In this document: in pieces, positions 1 to 8,873 of the stretch | Layout: the number at the start of each line of letters is the position of its first letter | How positions within the stretch are numbered: the stretch's first letter is position 1 | Program-made: the position numbers and the translations under genes | Assembly (NCBI GenBank): GCA_963728145.1 | Contig: CAVSJA010000007.1 | Span: forward strand, 1,054,001-1,118,000 | Reading direction: 5' to 3' | Source of the DNA: CAVSJA01 sp963728145 | GTDB lineage: Bacteria > Bacteroidota > Bacteroidia > Chitinophagales > Chitinophagaceae | DNA length: 64,000 bases | The notes under the pieces: generated by a model | Told to the model about the DNA's origin: nothing | Seen by the model: the letters and a program-made list of their open reading frames with translations, nothing else | Database searches by the model: none

Positions 1-1
1 G

Positions 2-1199
2 CTTTCAAGACTCCAGCCAATTCAATCCATCCGGATTCAGAAAAGCAATAAGGGACAGGGACCAATATTGAGAAAAATATTAGTAGTAATTCAATTCTCT
101 ATTTCAATAATCCTGATCACCGGCACCATTATCGCCGTGAAGCAATTGAATCATATGCAAACCTATGAGCTGGGTTTTGATAAAGACCAGGTGCTCGTGA
201 TGCCACTACGAAAATTGCCTTACAGGGATTTCACCAATAATTACGAAAGCATCAAACAACAATTGAAACAAATTCCCGGAATAAATTCAATTAGTTCAGC
301 CTCGGCAATGCCTGGCAGGACTGGTTGGGCAGGCCAGATCGTACAACCCCAGGGATTTACCGGTGAGCAAACGCTTACCATGGAAGTGATCCCAATTGAT
401 CATGATTATGTAAAGACTTTAGGGATCAAACTCATAGCAGGGAGAGACCTTTCAACAGATTTTTCCACTGATGCAAAGCATGGGGTGTTATTAAATGAAA
501 CTGCGTGTAAGCTTATCGGTTGGAAACCAGAGGAAGCAATTGGCAAATTGATAAATACTTCTGGATTGGATAGTGGGCGAGTGGTCGGCGTAATGACAGA
601 TTATCATCAGCATGGATTGCAAACCAGGATTGGTCCCGTGCTTGCTTTTATTAATTCCTATGCTTACCGCTTTATGGCAGCCAGGATTAATGGAAAGGAT
701 ATGCAATCAACGATTCAAAAAATTGAATCCTTTTGGAAACTACGATTTACCGGCTATCCATTTGAATATTTCATGTTGGATGATGATTTTAACCTTCAAT
801 ATAAATCTGAAACGAACCTGGCGCGTCTCATCAGTTTGTTTTCTATATTGACAATCCTTGTTGCCTGTCTCGGATTATTTGGATTGACAGCATATATCAC
901 AATGAAAAGAACAAGAGAAATCGGTATTCGAAAAGTTTTAGGCGCAACTACTGGTTCTGTGGCCGGCATGTTAAGTAAAGATTTTCTAAAGCTTGTTACC
1001 ATAGCCATATTGATAAGCGTTCCGGTTACCTGGTGGATGATGAGTAAATGGCTCGAAGATTTTGCTTACCGGATAAACATGCCAGTTTGGGCATTTGCTT
1101 GCCGGCCTTTCTGCCTTATTGATCGCCATGTTAACCGTAAGCTTCCAGGCAATTAAGGCAGCGATGGTCAATCCGGTGAAGAGTTTGAGGTCAGAATGA
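2..1199 (+). pseudogene. P1: MacB/FtsX-type ABC permease, 5' cut by window edge, frameshifted near the stop
   Basis: First of 17 related permeases; only the C-terminal half lies in the window. The frame is open from base 2, before any start codon, and reads straight into the second-half TM segment (LRKILVVIQFSISIIL), so the apparent TTG start at 68 is internal. The second periplasmic domain and the closing FtsX domain follow, with a TDYHQHGLQ version of the usual DFHFxSLH site, a FMLDDDFNLQYKSE segment and REIGIRKVLGA. At 1097-1104 (gcttgcc) the frame breaks: the ORF ends at 1156 with a nonsense tail, while another frame continues as AGLSALLIAMLTVSFQAIKA and ends NPVKSLRSE with a stop at 1197-1199, exactly like its siblings. 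A 2-base loss or 1-base gain is implied. Whether it is a real mutation or a read error cannot be told from the sequence. Confidence 0.85.
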
Positions 1200-1202
1200 T
1201 TG

Positions 1203-1310
1203 CTTCATTGTTCAATTGTTTGTCCCGAAGGTTCGGGAGTTGGGTTGATTAATTGCAGAATCGCTGATACATGTAAGTCAAACAATCAAACCATAAAGCA
1301 ATCAAACAAT
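1203..1310. repeat. Palindromic intergenic element, copy 1 (P1-P2)
   Basis: Fills most of the 129-bp P1-P2 gap. Left arm words such as TTCAATTGTTTG and TTGGGTTGATT face right arm words AACAATCAAACC and CAATCAAACAAT. The centre contains the family core CGCTGATAC. This copy alone carries an extra small hairpin, TCCCGAA-gg-TTCGGGA, in its left arm. Confidence 0.7.
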
Positions 1311-1328
1311 AATAAATAAGAACTATAT

Positions 1329-3740
1329 ATGTTTAAGAACTATTTAAAAATTGCCTGGCGCAATCTCTGGAAACACAAAACTTTCAGCGCAATTATAGTA
1401 TTTGGAATGGCAATAGCTTTTGCAGCGGCATTGTTGTTGTCGTTAACCGCTTACCAGGAATTATCGTATGATCAATTCCACAAGAATAAGGATGATATAT
1501 ACCAGGTTTACATGGAAGAATACCGGCGTGACGGAACTGAAAGAACATCTACAATGGCGGTGCCGCTTGCGCCGGCGTTAAAAAAGGAATATCCTGCTAT
1601 CATCCATATCACTCGTTTCGGAAGCAGTGCTGGTAATCTGGTCCGGTATAAGGACAAAGAAATTGATCTCAATATTCGCGCGGTTGATCCCGATTTCTTT
1701 GAAATGTTCAGTTTTCCAATTGTAAGTGGTAATAAAACAGCTCCATTGAAGGAATTAAATGATCTGATGTTGACGGAAAATTGCGCAAAACGGCTGTTTA
1801 GTGAAGAAAATCCCCTCGGAAAATTGGTTGAGATCCAAATGGACGGTGAATGGAAGAGCTTCAAGGTTTCTTCCGTGGTTGAGAATTTTCCGGACAACTC
1901 AAGCTTCACATTTGACATGTTTACCCGATTTGAACATTTTCCAAACTATGAGCAACACACTGACAATTGGGATGCATGGACTCACGAAATTTTCCTTCAG
2001 CTTCGGGAGGATACCAGGCCATCCGATTTTGAAGAGAGTTTAAGGGCCTTTAATCCAAAGTATTTCAAAGGAAGGATTGATCAAATGCAACGAGATCAGG
2101 GTAAAAAGGACGCGAAAGGAGATTACTTCAGGTTGCGTACGATTCCTTTTACTGATATTCATTTTAGTGAAATAAGTGGAACGGGCGCAGGTATCAACAA
2201 GTTTTATCCTTATCTCTTACTAATTATTAGTGCATTCATATTATTTATTGCCTGTGTCAATTTTGTAAATCTATCTCTCGCCAGATCCTTTACCCGCTCA
2301 AAGGAAATTGGAATAAGAAAAGTTGTAGGAGCGTTACGCTGGCAATTGATCAGGCAATTCTGGGGAGAGGCATTGCTCGTTTGCTTCCTTGCATTAGCCT
2401 TGGGAATACTGATTGCATACCTGCTTCTTCCATATTATAAAACCACTTTCAATCAGTCCATATTTGTTGGCATATTGAAATCACCAATGGTAATTATTTA
2501 TACGATCCTCGCATTTGGGATTGTGACCTTATTTGCCGGCGGTTATCCAGCCTGGGTTGTTTCTACATTGGATATGGTTAAGATTGTGAAGGGTAAACTC
2601 AGCTCGGGTAAATCGCATTTTCTTCGAAATACCTTGATGGTTGTTCAGTTTACTCTTTCTTGTTTGCTAATTATATCAACAATCATCGTTTGGAATCAGA
2701 TAAACTATTTGCGAAGCAAACCACTTGGATATAATAAACAACAGGTAATATCAATTCCCATCGGGAACACGATTGATCCGGAGAAATCGCTTGCGCTTAT
2801 GCGAACCAAACTGGCTGCAGAACCGCAGGTCATTGCCGTTACCGCAACTGATATGAATCTTGGACGCGGCCGCGATGGTTCTTCGAGTACCTCAATTATG
2901 GGATTTGACTACAAGAATAAGGGCATTAACACGCATTGGCTTAGGATTGACTATGATTATCTCGAAGCACTAGATATAAAATTGATCGCAGGCCGGGATT
3001 TCTCAAGAGAATACGCAGATACAGGCGCAGTGCTGATCAATCAACAAATGGCGAATGCACTAGGTGAAAAGGATCCGTTGAATGCAATGCTGGATGTGGA
3101 TGGATCAAAACTGAAGGTCATCGGTGTTGTCCAGGATTTTCACTTTAAATCATTGCATCGCCAAATTGAGCCATTGACTATGGTCGTTCGACCGAACTGG
3201 CAGATCAGTTATTTATTTGTTCGGGTAAAGCCAGATAATCTTCCAGCTTCATTGGCAAGAATTGAAAAAGCATGGAAAGAAATAAACCCTAAAGGAGATT
3301 TTGAAGCGTCCTTTCTTGATGAGAACACCGATAACCAGTACCGGAAAGAAACAAGAATGTCAAAGATCTTCATGGGTGGGGCGATTCTTGCCATCCTGAT
3401 ATCATGCATGGGATTGTTTGGCATTGCATTGCTGGCGATCATTCAAAGAACAAAAGAGATTGGTATCAGGAAAGTGTTGGGGGCTGGCACTTTTCAAATC
3501 GTAAGATTGGTTTCTAAGGATTTTGTTTTACTGGTCATCCTTGCGATTGTGATTGCTTCTCCACTCGCCTGGTTTGCAATGAATAAATGGTTGGAGAATT
3601 TCGCTTATCGCATCTCGATTTCCTGGTGGGTTTTTGCGGTTGCCGGAATCGCGGCTTTGCTGATAGCATTTGTTACTCTCAGTTTTCAATCGGTGAGAGC
3701 GGCTTTGGGGAATCCGGTAAAGGCGTTGAGGAGTGAATGA
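1329..3740 (+). CDS. P2: duplicated MacB/FtsX-type ABC permease (803 aa)
   Basis: Inner-membrane permease with two tandem MacB-like halves; a good reference for the array. Visible order: short cytoplasmic start MFKNYLKIAWRNL; TM1 about 22-43; ELSYDQFH; first periplasmic MacB_PCD-like domain about 50-285; TM about 293-315 ending ACVNFVNLS; cytoplasmic SKEIGIRKVVGA (324-335); TMs about 345-370 and 390-412; second-half TM about 434-456; second periplasmic domain with DFHFKSLH at 603-610 and FLDENTDNQYRKE at 662-674; TM 680-704; TKEIGIRKVLGA (708-719); TMs about 732-755 and 767-787; tail NPVKALRSE. No Walker motifs are present, so it must use a separate ATPase, plausibly the one at 42379. The layout matches the 'duplicated orphan permease' type known from Acidobacteria and Bacteroidota. 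The substrate is unknown; lipoprotein, peptide or drug transport, or envelope signalling, are all open. Confidence 0.92.
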   Translation: MFKNYLKIAWRNLWKHKTFSAIIVFGMAIAFAAALLLSLTAYQELSYDQFHKNKDDIYQVYMEEYRRDGTERTSTMAVPLAPALKKEYPAIIHITRFGSSAGNLVRYKDKEIDLNIRAVDPDFFEMFSFPIVSGNKTAPLKELNDLMLTENCAKRLFSEENPLGKLVEIQMDGEWKSFKVSSVVENFPDNSSFTFDMFTRFEHFPNYEQHTDNWDAWTHEIFLQLREDTRPSDFEESLRAFNPKYFKGRIDQMQRDQGKKDAKGDYFRLRTIPFTDIHFSEISGTGAGINKFYPYLLLIISAFILFIACVNFVNLSLARSFTRSKEIGIRKVVGALRWQLIRQFWGEALLVCFLALALGILIAYLLLPYYKTTFNQSIFVGILKSPMVIIYTILAFGIVTLFAGGYPAWVVSTLDMVKIVKGKLSSGKSHFLRNTLMVVQFTLSCLLIISTIIVWNQINYLRSKPLGYNKQQVISIPIGNTIDPEKSLALMRTKLAAEPQVIAVTATDMNLGRGRDGSSSTSIMGFDYKNKGINTHWLRIDYDYLEALDIKLIAGRDFSREYADTGAVLINQQMANALGEKDPLNAMLDVDGSKLKVIGVVQDFHFKSLHRQIEPLTMVVRPNWQISYLFVRVKPDNLPASLARIEKAWKEINPKGDFEASFLDENTDNQYRKETRMSKIFMGGAILAILISCMGLFGIALLAIIQRTKEIGIRKVLGAGTFQIVRLVSKDFVLLVILAIVIASPLAWFAMNKWLENFAYRISISWWVFAVAGIAALLIAFVTLSFQSVRAALGNPVKALRSE

Positions 3741-3745
3741 ATATT

Positions 3746-3838
3746 GTTTGATTGTTGGATTGTTTGATTGTTGGGTTTATGAATAGCAAGATTGCTGATA
3801 CAAGTAAATCCAACCATTAAACAATCCAACAATCAAAC
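3746..3838. repeat. Palindromic intergenic element, copy 2 (P2-P3)
   Basis: The cleanest copy. A 34-nt left arm (3746-3779) and a 34-nt right arm (3805-3838) are complementary at 31 of 34 positions by my hand alignment. The 25-nt loop carries AGCAAGATTGCTGATAC. The left arm begins 6 bp after the P2 stop codon. There is no U-run after the right arm, so it is not a classic intrinsic terminator. Confidence 0.8.
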
Positions 3839-3879
3839 GATGTCTGAATTAAACAAGTCAAACGATAAATCATTAAGTC

Positions 3880-6274
3880 ATGTTAAAACAATATTTGCGT
3901 GTTGCGTGGAGGAGCCTGAAAAAGAATCGTCTCTTCACTTTTTTGAATGCGATTGGGTTGGCGAGTGGAATTGCGGTCGCGTTGTTGTTGATGCTGTACG
4001 TTAAGGATGAACTTTCATTTGATAAGTACCATTCAAAGTTTTCCAGGATTTATAGGGTTGGACTTACGGCAACCTTCGACAATAAAAGCGAACGCTGGGC
4101 CAATACGCCAAATGTAACTGGTCCGGCAATGAAGGCTGAAATACCTGAAGTAGAGGAACAGGCTCGGCTTTTATATCATGATTATGGTAAAACGGCATTT
4201 GTAAACACTGCTGATAAGAAATTTGCTGAGAAAAAACTTTATTGGGCAGACGGCAGTCTATTTAAAATATTCGACATAAAATTTCTTAGAGGCAATCCTG
4301 CCGTGGCGCTGAATGATCCTAAAAAGATCGTGATGAGCAACACAACAGCGCATAAATATTTCGGTAAGGAGGATCCAATTGGTAAGCTGGTCAAAATTGA
4401 TAACAAGTACGAACTTGAAGTAAGTGGGGTTTATGAGGATTTTCCCGGAAATTCAACTATTGATGCGGAATTGATTGGTTCTTTTTCAGCTATTGAATGG
4501 GCAAATAAACGATTGGTTTGGAGTAATGCGAGTTATGAGACGTATATCCTGGTCAAGCCCAATAGTTCACCTGCCAGTATCGAGCAAAAGCTCAAACAGA
4601 TTGTAGACAAGAATGTGGCAAAGAATGACCAATGGTTTTCATTCTGGTTGCAGCCACTGACGAATATTCATCTTGGTTCGGGCGATATTACGAATTCATC
4701 AACAACCAGGGTGGGAGATGCAGCGCAGGTGAAAATACTGATCATCCTTGCGATCGTGGTTTTGCTTATCGCTTCTATCAACTATATGAATCTCGCCACT
4801 GCGAGGTCACAAATGCGTTTCAAGGAAGTTAGTATTAACAAAACTGTTGGGGCCAGTAATTTTCAACTTGCGGGCAGATTCTATCTGGAAACAGCTTTAT
4901 TGTTGCTCATATCGGTATTAATTGCAATTGGTATTCTAGCGGCGGGGACTTCCATTATTTAACCGGCTTGCTGAAAAATCACTTTCATTTGATTCAATTT
5001 TTTCTTTTGATGTGATTGGTGGATTGTTGATCACGACTCTGTTGATCACTTTAATTGCCGGATCCTATCCTGCATTTTATCTGTCTTCCTTCCGGCCAAA
5101 GGAATTATTGCATACAACATTTAGAAAGAGTTCAGGTGCGGGTTTATTCAGAAGGTCTCTGGTAGTAGTGCAATTTGTGGCGTCTGTCGTATTAATCATC
5201 AGCACGGTGATTTTTTTCCAACAATTAAAATACATTCAAAATAAAAAATTAGGATACGAACCTACGCAGGTCGTTGCGATCACCACAGCAGCGGCGCAGA
5301 ATGCACAGGAAATCGAATCGCTGATAAATGCATACAAGTCTTATTCAACGGTTGTAGATGTATGTCGTGCGCAAACCTATCCCGGCAATGGAGGAAGTGG
5401 AAGGACGATTTACAGGCCGGACGACCTCGATAAGGGGGCCTTTATCAGAACGAACAGGGTAACATCTGAATTCATAAAGGTTTTGGGTTTGAAATTGCTG
5501 GCTGGAAGTACACTCCCGTCAGTAAGATCAGAAAAGGATACTACGGTGCAGGTTGTCCTGAACAAGGAAGCGGTCGATTTTATGGGCTATACACCCGAGC
5601 AGGCTATCGGCAAGGAAGCAAAGAATTTATTCTGGGAGAAAACAACAATCATAGTTGGTGTGGTGGATAATTTTCATTTCGAATCATTTCATAAACCCAT
5701 AGCAGCTTACGGATTCCATAATAACGATAGTGAATGGCGGCCTTACCTTCTGGTAAAGACAACTACATCCAACTTGAACAAGACGATGGAACAATTAGAA
5801 TCGATATTCAAGAAGCAGGTGCCGAACTCTGCTTTTGAATTCACATTCATTGATCAATTCCTCAATACACTTTATAAGAAAGAAAGAAATACGGCACAGG
5901 TGGTGTTGGTGTTTTCCGGTTTGGCAATTCTTATTGCCAGTCTTGGATTATTTGGGCTTGCAGCATTCACTGCAGAGCAAAGAACAAAGGAAATCGGAAT
6001 AAGGAAAGTATTAGGCGCAAGTCTGCAAAATGTGGTTGGACTTCTATCCAAAGATTTTTTAAAGCTGGTGTTGATCGCATCAGTGATCGCAGTACCGGTA
6101 GCCTGGTACATGATGCAGGAATGGTTGAAAGATTTTGCTTATCGTGTGCAATTATCCTGGTGGGTATTTGCTATCGCGGTGCTGGCTGCATTGTTTGTTG
6201 CATTGATAACAGTGAGCTTTCAAGCGATTAAGGCGGCGGTGGCGAACCCGGTGAAGAGTTTGAAGACAGAGTGA
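3880..6274 (+). pseudogene. P3: MacB/FtsX-type ABC permease split by a +1 frameshift
   Basis: Two adjacent ORFs (3880-4962 and 5012-6274) are the two pieces of one permease. The first ends with a false tail after IGILAAG. Removing one G from the GGGG run at 4944-4947 restores AAGLPLFNRLAEKSLSF and joins the frames, giving about 797 residues, the normal family length. The second piece alone has no start at its apparent beginning in family terms; it begins inside the first FtsX domain. The first-half cytoplasmic coupling motif reads FKEVSINKTVGAS instead of KEIGIRKVVGA, losing the arginine kept in nearly all siblings. The second half is normal: NFHFESFH, FIDQFLNTLYKKE (about 656), TKEIGIRKVLGAS (about 702), tail NPVKSLKTE. 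The start ATG at 3880 is chosen because it opens with MLKQYLRVAWRSL. Confidence 0.88.
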
Positions 6275-6275
6275 T

Positions 6276-6372
6276 GGTTAGATTGTTGAATTGTTTGATT
6301 GTTGGATTTATGAATTGCAAGATCGCTGATACCCGTAAACCCAACAATCAAGCCATAAAACAATCAAACAAT
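6276..6372. repeat. Palindromic intergenic element, copy 3 (P3-P4)
   Basis: Directly follows the P3 stop. Left arm words TTGAATTGTTTGATTGTTGG and right arm words AACCCAACAATCAAGCC and AAAACAATCAAACAAT are largely complementary. The loop holds GCAAGATCGCTGATAC, as in copies 2 and 7. Confidence 0.75.
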
Positions 6373-6395
6373 TTATTAAAAAGAAATTGAAAAAT

Positions 6396-8819
6396 ATGTT
6401 TAGAAACTATCTAAAAATAGCGATACGAAACCTCACGAGACACAAAGGTTTCAGTATAATTAATATCGCAGGCTTGACATTGGGTATTGCGGGTTGTTTA
6501 TTGATCGGTCTTTATGTCTGGGATGAAATGCAGTACGACCGATTTCATAAAGATGGAGACCGGGTCTTTCGCGTTTATAATGTTCGCACGACGGAAGAGG
6601 GAACGGGGAATCAATCAAATACTCCTCCCATGTTTGCTTTATCGCTCAAACAGCAATACCCTGAAGTAGAAGAAAGCATAAAGCTGATGAATATTTATGA
6701 GAAGACTCTTATGCGCACTGATAAGGCTAAGGCATACGAGGATAAGGGTGTTTTTGCGGAGGCGCCTTTCTTTAGTTTTTTTACCCTGCCGATTGTAGCA
6801 GGTAATCCTGTAACTGCGCTATCCGATCCGGGTCATATCGTGATCAGTGAAGATCTGGCAAAGAAATACTTCCAGGACGGGGATGCGTTGAATAAAACGA
6901 TATACGTAGGTAATGATACATTCCAGGTGAGTGCGATTGTAAGATTCCCTGAGCATTTTCACCTCGGCCTATCCTATATTTTACCATTCAAGACAGTTGA
7001 ACCCTACCTGGATCAGGAAAGATTGAAAAATTGGGTATGGCAACAATTCCATACCTATATCAAATTGAAAAAGGGAGCTAATGCGGAATTACTGGAGTCA
7101 AAATTTCAGAAATACGTAATTGAGAATGTTCACCCGATCACTAAGAAAACGAATTTCAGTTATGTTCCATATTTCCAGAATGTTCAGGATATTCACTTGG
7201 ATTCTGCTGGATTTCGGTTTGATATAGCTAAACAGGGCAATAGGGTTTACGTAAATGCGCTTTCGATCATTGCGGTGTTTGTATTGCTAATTGCCTGTTT
7301 CAATTTTATCAATCTTTCTACCGCGCGTTCGTTGAGAAGGGCAAAAGAAGTAGGCATTCGCAAGGTAGCCGGAGCGAATAAAAAACAATTATGGTTTCAA
7401 TTCACCGGTGAATCCGTCTTGCTGGCACTTGTAGCTACTATTATCGCAACTGGCATTACAGTTTCATTGCTGCCGCAACTCAACCAGTTTACCGACAAAA
7501 AGATTGAATTCAATCCATTCACCAATCCACTAATCGGATTGATCATTCTTTCACTGGGAATCCTGACCGGCGTGCTTGCGGGTATCTATCCTGCCTTGTT
7601 CATTTCCGGCTTCAAAGCAATTGAGAGTCTGAAAAAGTTGCGGGCTGGAGGAAGATCCGACCGGATCCATTTATTGAGAAAGGGTCTTGTGGTGGTACAA
7701 TTTGGGTTATCGGTCTTCCTGATCGTGTCTACCTTTATTGTTTATCGCCAGGTCAATTACCTGCAGAATAAGGATCTCGGGTTTAATAAGGATCAGCTCA
7801 TGTATTTCGGGATGAGAGGTGACAAGATGTATGGTAACCAGGAAGCATTCAAAAACGAAATTCTTGCATCTTCTGGAGTTATTTCTGCCACGATAGGCTA
7901 TGGATTACCGGGAGATATTTTTGCCGGAGACCAGGTTATTGTGCCAGGCCCCGGTGGCGGCAAAACCTTTGGAGCTAATCAATTCATGGTGGACCATGAT
8001 TATATCAAGACGATGGGTTTGAAAATAATCGCCGGCCGCGACTTTTCAAGAGAGATGAAGACAGATGCCGACAACGCATTTATTATAAATGAATCTGCTG
8101 TTAAAGAACTCGGACTTGGAACGCCGGAAACGGCATTAGGAAGACGGCTCGACTGGCCAGCATGGGTAGCAAGTGGTGATTCCTTGAAAAAAGCAACAGT
8201 AATTGGGGTGGTAAAAGATTTTCACATAAATAGCTTGCATCAACCTCTATCGACGGTAATCCTTCAGATTTATCCAAGTGAAAACTGGAAGGTTGCTGTA
8301 AAGCTGAAGTCAGAGAATATCAGCCAAACGATTGCAAATATTGAAAAAGTATGGAATAAATTTTCACCTGAATACCCAATCAATTATAGTTTTCTCGATG
8401 AGAATTTCGCTAAGATGTATCGGTCAGAACAAAAGCTTAGTGCCCTGCTTTGGATCTTTACCGGTATGGCTGTTTTTATAGGATGTCTTGGACTGCTTGG
8501 TCTTGCAACTTATGCAGCTGAACAAAGGGTGAAGGAGATTGGTATCCGTAAAGTATTGGGCGCAAGCGTGGGCAGTATAATAAGTTTACTCTCGAAGGAA
8601 TTTATTCTGCTGCTGCTAATTTCTTTCATCGTTGCATTTCCAATTGCATGGTGGGCAATGAAAAGTTGGCTGGCAGATTTTGCTTATCGACTTAATATCA
8701 GTTGGTGGATTTTTGCCGGCGCCGCTATTATTGCGCTCTTGGTTGCTATGGCGACGATCAGTTTCCAGGCGATCAAGGCTGCAATTGCGAACCCGGTGAA
8801 GGCTCTAAGATCCGAATGA
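6396..8819 (+). CDS. P4: duplicated MacB/FtsX-type ABC permease (807 aa)
   Basis: The start is placed at the ATG 6396 (MFRNYLKIAIRNL), matching the sibling N-termini, rather than the in-frame TTG at 6387. Distinguishing features: WDEMQYDRFH after TM1; first-half TM ending ACFNFINLSTARS; AKEVGIRKVAGA; a long KKLRAGGRSDRIHLLRKG linker before the second-half TM; second periplasmic domain with VVKDFHINSLH, FLDENFAKMYRSE (about 666) and VKEIGIRKVLGAS (about 712); tail NPVKALRSE. It contains the glycine-rich stretch VPGPGGGKTFG, which resembles a P-loop by eye but sits in the periplasmic domain and is not a nucleotide site. It lies in series with P3 and P5 with no internal promoter that I can see. 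Substrate unknown. Confidence 0.92.
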   Translation: MFRNYLKIAIRNLTRHKGFSIINIAGLTLGIAGCLLIGLYVWDEMQYDRFHKDGDRVFRVYNVRTTEEGTGNQSNTPPMFALSLKQQYPEVEESIKLMNIYEKTLMRTDKAKAYEDKGVFAEAPFFSFFTLPIVAGNPVTALSDPGHIVISEDLAKKYFQDGDALNKTIYVGNDTFQVSAIVRFPEHFHLGLSYILPFKTVEPYLDQERLKNWVWQQFHTYIKLKKGANAELLESKFQKYVIENVHPITKKTNFSYVPYFQNVQDIHLDSAGFRFDIAKQGNRVYVNALSIIAVFVLLIACFNFINLSTARSLRRAKEVGIRKVAGANKKQLWFQFTGESVLLALVATIIATGITVSLLPQLNQFTDKKIEFNPFTNPLIGLIILSLGILTGVLAGIYPALFISGFKAIESLKKLRAGGRSDRIHLLRKGLVVVQFGLSVFLIVSTFIVYRQVNYLQNKDLGFNKDQLMYFGMRGDKMYGNQEAFKNEILASSGVISATIGYGLPGDIFAGDQVIVPGPGGGKTFGANQFMVDHDYIKTMGLKIIAGRDFSREMKTDADNAFIINESAVKELGLGTPETALGRRLDWPAWVASGDSLKKATVIGVVKDFHINSLHQPLSTVILQIYPSENWKVAVKLKSENISQTIANIEKVWNKFSPEYPINYSFLDENFAKMYRSEQKLSALLWIFTGMAVFIGCLGLLGLATYAAEQRVKEIGIRKVLGASVGSIISLLSKEFILLLLISFIVAFPIAWWAMKSWLADFAYRLNISWWIFAGAAIIALLVAMATISFQAIKAAIANPVKALRSE

Positions 8820-8873
8820 CTCTAATTAATAATCAATAATCATTAATCAAATAAGAAAAGTAAATCCTTATAT

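Noticed and set aside
5012..6274. A separate half-size permease
   Set aside because: It is the second part of P3; removing one G at 4944-4947 joins both frames to normal family length.
7936..7970. P-loop-like glycine-rich stretch in P4
   Set aside because: It lies in the second periplasmic domain and no Walker B or signature motif follows.
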